A stretch of DNA of 64,000 nucleotides from Theristus sp. LFF4_11 (lineage: Eukaryota > Nematoda > Chromadorea > Monhysterida > Xyalidae). Below the pieces are notes generated by a model. It was not told where the DNA came from. It saw only the letters and a program-made list of their open reading frames with translations, and made no database searches. The translations under genes and the position numbers were made by a program. The stretch is from positions 1-64,000 of the forward strand of contig JASANC010004297.1 in NCBI GenBank assembly GCA_030248135.1. Reading direction: 5' to 3'. Of the stretch, positions 33,632-45,439 are shown one piece after another; positions within the stretch are counted from its first letter, which is position 1, and each line of letters opens with the position of its first letter.

Positions 33632-34732
33632 GGTTTTCTGGTGTGGTGAACGTCAGCATTTCTTACTCAGCGTCATAAGCGCGTGCGGCCGTGTGATGTA
33701 AACGTGGTGACACGTGTTGGGTCACCCCAGATCAATCTGCAACACCCTGCGCCGTGTTCACAGCAATCTGCAGCACATTATTGGAGCCGCACGGTGTTGC
33801 TCCACCCACACCAACGCACAAGTTTCATCTAACCTCCCAATGCATGATAAAGTAACGGGTACCGTGATTAAGTATCAGAAATGCTAGTAGCCTCCCTAAA
33901 TGGTCACGTGAACAAGCAACAATAACCAGAAATGCCAAAGGGAAGTGTGGCCGAAAACGGACAGAGCAAAATCACCAAAACGAGAAAACGCACCGCGAAG
34001 CTTTTTCGTTCACTGCACTAAGATCGGATTGACAGAAACCAAATTTGAAAAATAAATCAGCACAACACAAACAATGTTTAGCCAGGTATTTTTTTTCATA
34101 ACTGACATTCAGCAGACTTGTGTAACACATTGCCAACAATGTATTCACTAGAACAAATAAACATGACAAACACACAAAAAATAACAGATACAGACACAAA
34201 CAAGTGAAACTTGAAAGAGCTCAATAGCGAGTCAACCGTTGTAACTTTTCTTCAAAAAACGAATCACGCATTCCGAATACACAGATACTTGGAGCCTGCA
34301 CGCTGATTGGCTGCAGAACATTGGCGGCGACACAAGAAGCCCCATTTAATAGCACCCAATCATCAACGGACCTGATATCATCTTTTTTGATTCTGCAACT
34401 GAGCGCACTTGCGCACACAGGAGATCAGATTCTTGTTTGACGCGGCAGTTCAAAATTTCCTTGGCCAATTTTAAAATACGACAGGGCCATTCACATAATT
34501 TTGTGCCGCGTCAAGCATGTGAGTATTTTCCTATCTAAGCGTGCAAATGCACGGAGTCGTAGAATCAAAAAAAGATGACCGCCATTTGCGTGCTAAACAC
34601 GGCTTCTTGCAACTCCGATCTCGTTTCTTTCCGTCTTCTGCTCTGAATTCTGCAAAAACAGCGGCAGGTTTCAACGAACGTAGATGTAGAAGATCTGTTT
34701 CGGCCACCGACGCCCAGACAGCGCAGCACGCG
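33632..34732. other. Gene-free stretch between two minus-strand genes
   Basis: It should contain the promoter of the F-box-like gene and the 3' end of the coiled-coil gene. Apart from a foldback MITE copy, nothing was recognised. Confidence 0.4.
34426..34566. mobile_element. Foldback MITE, copy 3 (left end eroded)
   Basis: TTTGACGCGGCAGTTCAAAATTT and AATTTTGTGCCGCGTCAAGC are the inner inverted pair. The right end GCACGGAGTCGTAGAATC is kept; the left end is only GATTC. Confidence 0.65.
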
Positions 34733-37700
34733 TCATGCTAAATCGTCATCATCGACCAAGTCCAACTCGTCCGCCTGCTCCATCTCGTAGTCACTGCCAG
34801 CGAGCAGCTGCTGCAGCGTCTCCGAGTCACAGCCGTCCTCGTCACTGTCAGTGTCCTCACAATCAAACCACTCGTCGCCCGCCAACGCTCGAGCGCCCTC
34901 CGGACACTGCTCGGCCAACTCGGCAAACGTTCGCCGTTCATCGCGGTTCATCGGTTGCAACTCAACGGCGTTCACTGATTGGGTAGTCAGTGATTGGCTG
35001 TTCAGGGCTGGTTGAGACGACACTGATTGGCTGTTCGAGCTGTGCCGATGATCCGACTGTTTCGCTGATTGGTTCGCGAACTGAACGCTTCGACCGTCTC
35101 TCAAGCGAGCTCGATAGTGCGCTTGCAAGTCGGCCAACAACGGCGCGCGTTTCATCTTCGAGTCGAATCGCAAGTTGCGCTGGTCGTCGGTCAGCTGTGC
35201 GAGCATTTCAGCGGCCGCGTCCGCTTGAACGCCGACGTCCTTGATTGATGGTCGTTGCGGCATCGCCGTCAGACACAACTGCGAGTTGATCAGCGACATC
35301 GGCGTTGTCGTTGGCACGGCGAATGGTGCGCTCGGCGAAGTGTCTGTCTCCATCGCGCCCTTGTCGCTCTTGTTGTGATTGGTGTAACTGGCATCTGAGA
35401 AATGTGCAACAATATCATAGTTGCTTTTTGGAGGGGTGGGGGGCAGGGGTGCTCTTTTTAATCGATCTTTACCTGCGAGGTTTTTGGCTCAGCTACTAAT
35501 GTCTTTTCTTTTAAGACCTGCGACTCAATGCGGTTGTGGATGTGAAAAGAAACTAGTTTCAATCTTTGTTTGGTAATTCAGAATAGCCTAAGTGACCCGG
35601 TCTTATTTAGGGGACTCGGATCCCTTTGCCAATTTTGAATTCCCGCGTCGTGTTTGAAACTGCTCACCCATCTATGCGCGCATTGAGATGCGGGACCAAA
35701 ATAAAAGATATTACTTACCAGTTTTTTAGTCAGCTAATATCTTTTTATAGATTCTGCGACTCAATGTGTGTGGTGCAGACGTGAACAACCATTTAGTTCT
35801 GAGCAACTTATGTTATGACTAGCTGTTGAAACTTCTGGGTGGATCGTTGAAGGGCTAACTTGCTGGACGGTGGGCAAATAATTCAGTGACCGTTTTATAA
35901 CAACAAGCCGATAACAGACAGTCTAATGAAAAGCGGAACAGATAACGAAGGCTGTTCCGCTTTTCACGAGAACCTGTCCGTGACGATCAGGGATCTCTGC
36001 GACCCAGATCTAAAAAAGCGAGACTAAAAAAACCACACCAACCGCGGCTGTGATCGCTGGTCGCCGCGTTGCATTTCGCCGAACGTCCATAGAAGGCTCG
36101 TTTCGATGGGAATGTTTGCGTCGCACTGAGCGGGGTCGTCGCGGTCGTGGTGACGTTGTTGCAGTGCTGGTGACGGGGCGAACGGCGTGGTGCGACGACG
36201 ACGGGCGTCATCGGCGAGGTCGCTGCCGATTTAGTGGTGCACGTCTGCCGACGCGACACGGACGGCGGCGCCGCGAACGGACTGGCGTTGCTCGACCGGA
36301 ACGCGTCCGAGATTCGCTCCTGCTCCTGAGATGTGCGAAAAGTGAGCGTGCACAAACTCGAGTTCAGTGGTGCTGGTTGCTGCTGCTGCGAAAAACACGA
36401 ACGCAAGTGGTGCACAAACGACGTGCGAAACTGAATTGACCAATTGGCTTAAGCTTCAGTGCGAAGGTGAACTATGGGTGACCGACAAATAGCTAGCACG
36501 TGACTTTATTATTGGTAATGAACCAATCATTGATTTGAACTGGGTTTCTTTGAACCTTGAGCGGCATTCATGAAGCAATGTTTGGTGACACGACACATGT
36601 GTTAAAGCATAGCGACGCGAACACGGTCACAAAGTACTGCTTCATGAACGCCTCTTAACACAACCGGAGGCGTAAGTAGTGAACGTACGACGCATTGCGA
36701 GCAGTTGTGGTGGCGACCGACAACGCCACGTTACAGCACACGCGTCTGCGAAGCGTTCACACGTGATTCACCTGAAACCTGAGCGCATCGGTGTGCTGCC
36801 TCCTGAGCGTGTCCACCTGGTCGCGGTGTCGTTTGTTGGCGCGTTCCATCTCCAGCTGCACCTGCTGCAACTGCAACTCCAGCCGCTGCCGATGCCGTGC
36901 CTCTGCGTCCGCACGCCGGCGTACCGTCAGTGTTTCGCCGTGCTTTGCGTTCAGTTGCTCTTTGAAGGCGGCCAGCTGCGCAACAATGAAACGCTCGTTC
37001 AGTCACTCTTGTGGCCTGGCAGTGCCTTTGAGACTCTCGTCTGTGCGTTCAGGGGCTCCCCAGCCCCGCCGAGGGGTGTTTCGGCACTTAATGACCGAGA
37101 AAACTCGATGGGTCCTCTATTCGACGGCGTTCTGGTACGCTTCTCTGGGTTAAGGCGCGTTTAGCAATTAGATTTTCGTGCGTACGCACGGAGACAGAAC
37201 TTAAAAAATGGCTACGCGAATTAGAATTTCGTACGCATGACTGTCGTTCGCACGTAACGACTGTTTTGCGCACATGATTTAGAACGTTGTCCGTGCGCAC
37301 GCAAAAAACCTTGTGCCCACGCGAATTAGAATTTCGTGCGTGTGACTTACGTGTATCCGACACGACTGTTTTGCGCACGGGATTTAGAACGACTGTTTGT
37401 CCGTGCGTAAAAAGACAAATGCGCACGCGAATTAGAATTTCTTGCGCACGACTGTCCGACGACTTTTTGCTGCTGGCAGCAAAAAGTCGTTCGACGGATG
37501 TGCGGAAAAGTTCATATTTTCCAGTGTCTGTTAATTTTAAGTTGAAAATCAAGGTATTTTAGATGTTGCGGCAAGGGGAAAAATGCTCAGTTTTATTTGG
37601 TGGGTCTACTTGCCTGTTTTGAAAAGAAAGAAAACTGAAATCTACTGGAAACTGTTGTTTTTCGTTGTTTGTTTGTTTGTTCGTTTGTTTGTTTGTTTGT

Positions 37701-39503
37701 TTGTTTGTTTGTTTGTTTGTTTGTTTGTTTGTTTGTTTGTTTTTGTTTGTTTGTTTGTTTGTTTGTTTGTTTGTTTGTTTGTTTGTTTGTTTGTTTGTTT
37801 GTTTGTTTGTTTGTTTGCTTGCTGGTTTCGGAGAAGGGGGCTGCTGGCTCCAAAAAAGCAAAACAGCTTCGATCAGCTTCTCTGTCACCTGCGCTTCGTC
37901 GAGCGAACTGATCGGCGTCGGCGGAGATTTTGGGTCAGCATTTTCCATTTTTGAAAGATCCAAATCAAAATTTGTTCAAATTCAGTTTGTATATACCAAA
38001 ACTGAAAGAATTTAGATTTTTACATGCGCTTCTTGAGAACACATGTGATAAAAATGCGACGACAAACTGAATGCAAAATGGGGAAGAGGGTAGGGGAAGG
38101 GGAGGGAATGCAAGGGAGATGACCACTAAAAAATAAAATTTGTCAATTCCCGTTTTCAAATTTGCTAGGGCAGACATTTGCATTTTTGTCCGCAACAGAA
38201 CGGACTATTTTTGGTCACGGCATTTAGAACGACAGTCGTATGACGGATGCTACACGTTTTCTAATTCCCGTACGCAAGCTTGTCCGTCCGCACGTTCGGA
38301 CATACCACACAACTTTTTGCCCACGCGAATTAGTTTTCCGTATGTATGCACGACACTTCAGTCGTTCTAAATGCGGTGCGCAGTTTTCAGTTTTGTCGTG
38401 TGGCGTAAACGAAACGACTGTTTTGCGCCCCGCATTTAGAACGACGTGCGTTCCGTGCGTACGTAAGAAAAACTAATTGCTAAACGCGCCTTTAGCAGCC
38501 CTGGCTAAAAACCTTGCCTGACGTTTTCATTCGTTCGCTATTCGCGAGGCAGCATCTATCGAAAAAAAGCAACGTTTCACACTCGAGCTGAACTGTCACA
38601 AACTGAGACTGAATGATGCACCGGCACACACCTGCTTCTCGAGTTGTTCGCACTTTTGCTCGTTCGGATCGCGCAGTGCGTGTCGCGTTCGATTGTTGCT
38701 CAACAGCAACGCGCCCGCTGTCTCGCTCGTCAACAGTTCGTGCTGTCGTCGCAGACGCTCCGCATTCGCGCTGCTCGTTGGGATCGACGCGAAATCCGGC
38801 GCAAACTTTGCGCCCGGCTTTGCCTCGAGCGGCATCGGGCGCACGATCGATCCTGGCAGATGGAAACCAGCGTTTTTGTTCTCGAAAGTTTGGTTCGAAA
38901 AGTCAAGCGTCAAGTGGATCCTGCACGAATATCGGGACTTTACTCATTTTTGTTCGGCATGATTTCTGGCTCAACTGATCTGAATTTTTCCTTTTTGTCA
39001 GCTGGGGTGTTTGTTTCTGTGTACTGGTTTCAGTTTCACTTGTGTCAAAGTGTCCCGCTTCGACCGCGGCGCGGACCCGGTTATCAACAACCCAACTGGA
39101 ACTTCGTTCGGCCCACTCTATGAACACCAATTCTTTTACAAAATATAGCTATAGCTATGTTTAGGTCCAGCAATACACCATTTGAAGTCTGTCTGACCGC
39201 ACGCAGCGCTGAAACGCGCACGCATATACGCACAGCGACTGTGGGGCTGTGGCTGACCAACCAAATCGGTTGGTTGAGACTATTTTTCCGCAGCGGCGAA
39301 AATACAGAACAACACCAAAGAGATTCGGACAAAGAAAACAAATGGCAACGACAACGCCGCAGGCACTGACTGGGCGGCTCAACGGCCGCGTGCACCGGCG
39401 GCACCTGCGACATCGCGTGCTCCAGCCAATCATCGTCCTCGCCGCACATGGCCGCTGCCGCTGCCCGCTCGTTGTGACGCGCACGTTTCACGCTCGGCTC
39501 CAT
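34733..39503 (-). CDS. Coiled-coil protein with acidic C-terminus, function unknown
   Basis: Exons on the minus strand: 39503-39367 (ATG 39503, MEPSVKRARHNER, then GEDDDWLEHAMSQVPP), about 38930-38632 (FHLPGSIVRPMPLEAKPG, ending in a helical Glu/Lys/Gln stretch), 36976-36772 (basic coiled coil, LQLQQVQLEMERANKRH), 36328-36044 (Ser/Thr/Pro-rich) and 35394-34733. The last ends in the very acidic ELDLVDDDDLA, then TGA. Donors and acceptors are good where read (for example GAGAAGCAG/GT at 38632 and TTTCAG/GTGAAT at 36772). About 530 residues. An acidic N-terminal motif followed by a coiled coil recalls ATRIP-type checkpoint proteins, but this is only a guess. A SINE with a DNA transposon inside it occupies the intron at 36977-38631. 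Confidence 0.5.
35513..35692. mobile_element. Foldback MITE, copy 4
   Basis: From CCTGCGACTCAATGCGG to ATGCGCGCATTGAGATGCGGG, with CCAATTTTGAATTCCCGCGT as one inner arm. A further isolated arm, ATTCTGCGACTCAATGTG, lies at about 35753-35771. Confidence 0.75.
37153..38491. mobile_element. Harbinger-like non-autonomous DNA transposon (TTA duplication)
   Basis: Ends are AGGCGCGTTTAGCAATTAG and its reverse complement CTAATTGCTAAACGCGCCT. TTA lies on both sides (37150-37152, 38492-38494). The 3-bp TWA duplication is typical of PIF/Harbinger. Subterminal regions carry many degenerate copies of ACGCGAATTAGAATTTC, GATTTAGAACGAC and TGCGCAC in both orientations. No transposase was seen. The centre holds a (GTTT)n microsatellite. 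Confidence 0.75.
37663..37818 (+). repeat. (GTTT)n microsatellite
   Basis: About 150 bp of GTTT units interrupted at 37681 (TTCG) and 37741 (TTTTT). Because the unit is 4 bp, every frame is open; the long QTNK and FVCL open frames here are artefacts. Confidence 0.95.
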
Positions 39504-40748
39504 CGGCGCATCACGTTCGTGGCGTCACGGAACGGCTGCAGCACTCGCCTGTTCGATTTCACGCATAAAAACACAAGATCGCACATCTTTGTCAGTCAAC
39601 TGAAATTGCTGCGGTGAACGGTGTTTGTTTGCCAAATTCGTAATGGCGGTTCCTAGTGCTCCGATACTGAGCATGCAAACCGCATGTGCCGTAAGAAACA
39701 AACATTCGAACAATGTTTGACGATCGGATCACGCACACCAATGTTTCTGTCGAAAGGATTGAAAAGCCCATAATTCGACTGATCAATACAACTACTACTT
39801 TATTCAGACACCGACAACATTTTATTTCGGTCAATTACTGGCAATAATATCAGTACAACAAAGGTGGCAAAAAATACCATCACAGATTGAGTCGAAAAAA
39901 AAAGGTAAAAGGCACACGAAGCTCCATTTTGATCATTGCACAAGCATAATCGCTTATTTTGATTGACAATAATGAAAAGCAACCAGCAAATCAAATTGCC
40001 ACACAGACAGACTGCAGGAACCGAGAAACAAGACAAAACAGAAAAAGTTTAAACGCATGGTCCGAAAACATCTGCTGTAATGTGTGGAATGTATTTGCAA
40101 AAATACTGCCAAAAGTGACGAATCAGTGGGAAATAAAAGCTGACACACTGAACAACCCTGGAGTGACGACCACAACTTAAATAAAGAGCCGTGTTTGCCT
40201 GACCGCCGTCCACAATTCGTTGTCACCAACAAACTGGCACACCTACGTATGTTACTGATTAGTCGGCCGGTGGCATGACGTATCGTGCCAGTGCGTTTGC
40301 TTGCAACACAAAGTGCACAGACAGACAGACTTGAGGCGAGGCTGTCTGTCGGTTTGAAACGAAACAGACGACAAAATGCACATGATAAAGCTACAAGTTC
40401 CACGAAAACGAAGCACACACCTAGGCTTCACACAGTTTCATAATCAGAAATCCAATGTATAAAAAATCTATAGCAGGTGAGAACAGCAAAATAGCAGTAA
40501 AGCAAGCCAGAATATACAACTGAGACAATGAAGCAAGAGGTGCGCGAAAAAACAATCGAAAACAGGAAAAACAACGGTCGTAGTCAACCCCGGAAATTCA
40601 TTGGCAAGAACATAAATACGCAACTTTCAAAAAACATATAATGAGCTAACCGATAATGGTTTTCAAAAACTCACCCCCCCCCCCTCCCCCCATCAAGCGG
40701 TGCCTGTACCATTATTAATAGGACACCGTTTTTTTCAAACCACCAAGT
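39504..40748. other. Gene-free stretch between the coiled-coil gene and UXS1
   Basis: It should hold the coiled-coil gene's promoter. Open frames of 70-150 codons on the minus strand lack recognisable content. A short C-homopolymer lies at 40674-40690. Confidence 0.4.
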
Positions 40749-43700
40749 TTACATTCCAGTCTGCGAATCAGCCTCAAAATGTTCAATGGGCCTATGATCG
40801 TATTGTTCGTTGCCCATTCCTTCCAGTAATCGATTGGTTTCCAGCTCCTTTCGGAAATAATCAATAGTCTTCTTAAGTCCGTCTACCATTGTGACCTGTG
40901 GTGGCAAAAAGTTACACATAGTCTCACTTATGATCTCCTTTGTTTTGTAAATGATTTTGTAAAGTCCTAGTCTGAACACAGTACACTCTGTTATGAATGA
41001 TGCACAGTTATTATTTTTTAATTTGGTTCCGAGACTCAATGCGCCCATAGATTAGTAATAAGTTTGATGCATGACGCGGAAATTCACAACCGGTGCAATG
41101 ACCCGTGTCCCTGTCCCTGAGACACCATTGAGTCACCCACCAGGGCCATTTTGAACTGCCGCATCAAGCATGAAGCTGATGTCCTTTTGACGTCTGCAAA
41201 CGCAATGAATAATACACGCACACAGACACACCGCACACGCACAAACACCTGATATTACGTTTGTGGTTGGTTGGTGAACGTTTGTGTGCGTGTATGTTGG
41301 TCACACCGTGCAACATACACTGTGCTTCACAACAGAGCGCACTCACTCTCTGCCGTTCTAATGAGCACTTGATCTCCACTAGAATAGAAAGTCCTGAAAA
41401 CGATCAAGCACTTGGTTAAAAAGCCTTTAAATCAGTGCAGGCCACATTCTGGAATGAATGAAATCGCCGCTCAAACAAGCACCTTCGGTTTCCAGCCTAA
41501 CAACTCTGCTGCCTTCGTGATGTCGGGTCGACGTTTCTGTGGGTCGTCAATCGCTTTCGCGACGTGCACAATTTCACTCGTGGTGCCGTCTGCAACGATT
41601 GTCCTTGCAAATTCTTTTGGATGCAAAATGACATGAACAAGCGCCGATGCCAAAAGCTGTGGTGGGCACACGGAGCAGTCCGGCGTCTACCGTATCCAAA
41701 TACGATCTCGCGCCAATAACCGCGATCGTCAAAAAAAGAATCGTTGGAAAGAAAGAACATGCGCAAAATCGGAACGGGGTTGTTGCAAATGTTGAAATAA
41801 TTTTCTTTAACGATTACGGATGAAAAAACCGGTAAACGGTTTTTTTCACGGTTTTAAAACTGTTTTTTCAGAACTTTATCTCGAAAATGGTTTTGCTTCA
41901 TGAATGGCGCTTGTCGCAGCGGTGCGGTTGACGGCGCTTCACTTTCTGACTCACGCCGAAGCGCAGCAGCGCGTGAATCACTGGCACACGGGGTCTCTCT
42001 GGACCGCAAGACACACCCCAGCCACTGAACGCACCCACTAAGTTGCGTATGATCTCAGCGAACTCGCGAATGGTGTGCTCCTCTGGGTTGCCGAGGTTGA
42101 CGGGCGTCGTCACGTTGCTGGCCATCAACGCCGTCAAGCCGTCCACCAAGTCTGAGACGTACTGGAACGAACGCGTTTGCTCACCGGTGCCGTAGATCTG
42201 CAGCCATAAACAACTGTCGTTGGTTCGGCAGGTGCAGCTCAAAAAGGTCGATAATAAGGTTGGATTGATTCATTTATTCAGTTTGTTGATTGTATTTCTG
42301 CGAATAAGCTTTCACACATGATTTTTACTCAAGTGATTCAAGACGGGCACATCACTGATGAAGGCACCCCTCTTCTGCATATGATGTTGGCCAGGCCGAA
42401 ATGTAGAGAACCATCGCACTTGGTTAATTAACTAGAAACCAAACATAAACCACAACATCTGCGTCCACAAAAACGACTTGTGAAGTTGCGATAAATCCAA
42501 GTGATATTTCATATCAAAAATCGATCCTTGAGTTTTCATTGATTACAAAACAAGAACAAGTCACTGCGGCAAGTGTACGTGCAGCCGAATCGCAACAACA
42601 GGCCAACCGTCATATTCTGGTTCTGCAGCGCTTGCAATATGAAATTGCTGACGACGCGCCCATCGTTCATGTGCATCCGTGGGCCGAACGTGTTGAAGAT
42701 GCGCGCCATTCGAATGTCCACCTGTTCCTGGAGAGAAATCCAATTGAGAGTCGCACGAAATATGTCGGCTACGGCCTTTCTCGAAACGCTCTCAGCGTTC
42801 ATTCCATACAAGCCCCTACACCAAGCCACTACAGTTCAGGTTTCTGAACCAGTTGGCATGAGCGCTAACGGTTAATACAGCACAGAGGTCGCTGAAGTCG
42901 TATTCATGTCCATTCGCACACTTGCACGACTGAACATCGGGCACCACAGAGCACGGATCAGCACGATCTTACTGCGACAGACTCATCCAGCTCCGAAAGT
43001 CGTTCGTTAAACAGTCACGAACGATAATGTCAGCAAAATCGCATTGAGACCGAATGCGATTGATATTGCGCACGCTTTCGATCGATTCAGCTTCTTCTCG
43101 GCCACGCCACTATTCGATGATGACGAGACAGACCTGTTTGTGATAGGCGACAAAGAGCGACTCGGCGGCGCGCTTGCCCTCGTCGTAGCACGACCGTGGC
43201 CCGACCGAGTTCACGTTGCCCCAGTAGGACTCCGGCTGCGGGTGCACCTCCGGGTCGCCGTACACCTCGGACGTGGAGGCGAGCAGGATCGTCGCCTTGG
43301 TGCGTCGCGCGAGCCCGAGCATGTTCATGGCGCCGACCAGGTTGGTCTTCAGCGTCTTCACCGGGTTGTACATGTAGTGCGGCGGCGACGCCGGCGACGC
43401 CAGGTGGTAGATCTGATCGACTGCAAATCGGCAATTGTCAGCCTGACAAGCATCGGTATATTGATTGTGCACACTGAGAGTGAGCACGGATGGACTGGCA
43501 CTGGGTACATTGAGGGTGAGACAAGTGGATGGAGGGGAAGGTGTGCTCCGTGGGAAACCGTTGCTGAGTGTTGATCGCACTTGTGCAACCCCGTCAGGTG
43601 CGTTCTCTGGCATGGGCATCCGACTTCTTGGCCGCTGCGCTAAATACACATCGCAGTTGTGTTCAGATACGCAGCTGGCATCTCTACGATGGATCGTCAC

Positions 43701-44061
43701 CATACAACAATAACAATGCCAGTATCACGTTTTCCCGCGTTGTAAACTTTCGGCGCGTGAGCATTGAGCAGTGAGCGGAATAAACGGAAAACAAAACAGC
43801 ACAGCACTGTTTACCTTCGATGAAGAACGGATTCACGATATCATGGTGGACGAGCTCGAAGTGCGGATGGCCGAGCCAATGTTGAATGTTGCGCTTGCGG
43901 CCAGTGAAATGATTGTCGAGCGCAATCACCTCGTGGCCCTGCTTCATCAAACAATCGACCAGATGCGACCCGACGAAGCCGGCGCCGCCAGTGATCAGAA
44001 TGCGCTTGCGGTCGCGATAGTTCAAATATTTCACGGTCGGGAACTGCCGTCGCTCCATCGT
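40749..44061 (-). CDS. UXS1: UDP-glucuronate decarboxylase (UDP-xylose synthase)
   Basis: NAD-dependent short-chain dehydrogenase-like enzyme that converts UDP-glucuronate to UDP-xylose for proteoglycan synthesis, in the Golgi/ER lumen in animals. Exons: 44061-43815 ([12 protein letters not shown], the GxxGxxG nucleotide loop), 43420-43134 ([25 protein letters not shown], and YDEGKR, the YxxxK catalytic pair), 42727-42608 ([20 protein letters not shown]), 42197-42035 ([22 protein letters not shown]), 41589-41483 ([10 protein letters not shown]) and 40895-40749 ([10 protein letters not shown], stop TAA). Phases agree. ATG 44061 is the minimal start; the frame stays open to ATG 44184, and the usual N-terminal membrane anchor was not found, so an upstream exon may be missing. 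Family identity is certain. Confidence 0.92.
41026..41213. mobile_element. Foldback MITE, copy 5 (in a UXS1 intron)
   Basis: From GGTTCCGAGACTCAATGCGC to CGTCTGCAAACGCAATGA, with ATGACGCGGAAATTCACAA and TTTTGAACTGCCGCATCAAG as inner arms. Confidence 0.8.
42325..42432 (+). repeat. Coding-like module, copy 3
   Basis: The peptide [18 protein letters not shown] is again preceded by a QVIQDG/QLVQEG-type segment, and the frame stops at TTAATTAA. It lies antisense within a UXS1 intron. See the copy at 29707. Confidence 0.5.
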
Positions 44062-44515
44062 CGTCGTCGTCGCACGGACGCTGAAAGTGCACGCGAACGA
44101 AACCTGACTGCGAGTTTGTGTGAAGTGCCAGTTCTTTCGCCAATTGTTTTGATAGCGAAAACCCAATGTTTCTGCATGTGTCATGTCGATGCGGCTATGT
44201 GTTGTTGTGTTTTTGTTATGAAAAACCTAGGTTTTTTGCCTTGACAGCATGTTGGTGCTAAGGCTAAGCACTTTGATTGCATTCAGCCAGCTGTTCTTCA
44301 GATTGTGCGTGATTTGGTCAAATTCACTAGCACAATTTCTGACGCAAAGTGTGCGGCGAATCAATCAATGCAACAAAATCAAAATATTGCCACGTTTTAC
44401 AAACGACAACCGCCTAATCGAACAAAACGTCACCAATAGCAGCTTATTGCGTAGTACCGAATCAGCGTCACCAAGCACACATTTGAATGGAGAACTCGCG
44501 CGTCTCTGGCAAACG

Positions 44516-45431
44516 TCACCTCTGTTGCGGCTGGTTTTTTAGCAACGTCTCAAGCTTGTCCTGCAGCTCTTGCACTTGACGTTGCAGCTCAGCTACAGTT
44601 GCTTCCATTGGCACTTTTGATAACGTTTGACTGTCTCTGCAAACAAAATTATTGATACTAATTTTTTATTAGTTTTTGAGTCATGGTTATTGCTCAATTT
44701 GAGCTTGCAAAACTAACTCGAACTCTCGAACCATATTGTTTGAACTCAAAACAAAACGAAACGAAGTCTATCAGATAAAAACTAATTGATTATTTTTTGC
44801 ATTCGTGTGGTGGACCGTGGAACAAAGAACCAGCGGCCTTTTATGTTGTTTTACCACCACAAAACTTTATTAAAAAAAATTAATTGAAATTAAAAATAAA
44901 AAAAAAACACTTACTCGGCAACAGAAGCACGGCGACTTTCTCGGTTATGCTCATGAGCCGACGCCGCAGACTGAGTTGCTTCTGCTGTGTCCGACTCACT
45001 CAACCTCGGCTCGTCATTGTCGGCTGTTTTTCCGGACGAATTTTGTCGTATCATTTCGCTTTTTTTCGATCCGCCTTCTTCGTTAAATATGCTGTTCTGT
45101 TTCGGTTGTTTGTCCGTTTGTGGTCGCTCTGAATAACGATATTTTTAGGGGTTTGAGAATGTGGTATGGTAGGCAAACCGCCAGTGAAAAACGGTCAAAG
45201 CTATGAGCGTCACTACCAACTGCTGATTATACGTTTACATTTTTTTCTGGAGTTTCTCTGTCCATTATGTAGAAAGAAGAAACGCGTGTGAGACATGAAC
45301 CGGAAACGAAACAGCAAACTTACCTGAACGTTCGTTCAGTTCCACGGCAGACGGTTTGTCGACTTTTGCTTTGTTGGCTGGGTTTTGCTGCTTTGTTTTG
45401 CCACCGTTTGATTCAACAGAAACCCAGGAAA
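44516..45431 (-). CDS. Small disordered protein with C-terminal coiled coil, unknown
   Basis: Three exons join in phase: about 45431-45324 (WVSVESNGGKTKQQNPANKA), 45128-44915 (SEMIRQNSSGKTADNDEPRL) and 44636-44516, which ends in the heptad-like VAELQRQVQELQDKLETLL and a TGA at 44516. The body is rich in Ser, Lys, Asn and Gln and looks disordered. At least one 5' exon with the start codon is missing. Just upstream of UXS1 on the same strand, it could alternatively be part of a longer gene. No family recognised. Confidence 0.5.
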
Positions 45432-45439
45432 CTAAAAAA

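Larger units (their letters stand above)
37007..38515 (+). mobile_element. tRNA-derived SINE, copy 2, split by a DNA transposon
   Basis: The left part (37007-37152) has GTGGCCTGG, a GC-rich B-box region ending CAGCCCCGCCGAGGGGTG, CACTTAATGACCGAGAAAAC and CTCTGGGTTA. The remainder (GCAGCCCTGGCTAAAAA) resumes at 38495. SINE copy 3 shows the uninterrupted junction GGGTTAGCCCTGGCTAAAAA. The insertion at 37153-38491 therefore split this copy. Confidence 0.75.

Noticed and set aside
37559..38015. Long open frames encoding QTNK or FVCL repeats
   Set aside because: They are the (GTTT)n microsatellite read in each frame; a 4-bp repeat with no stop gives open frames on both strands.
37160..38490. CRISPR-like array from the repeated ACGCGAATTAGAATTTC words
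   Set aside because: The repeats are degenerate, in both orientations and irregularly spaced within transposon ends, and the DNA is eukaryotic.
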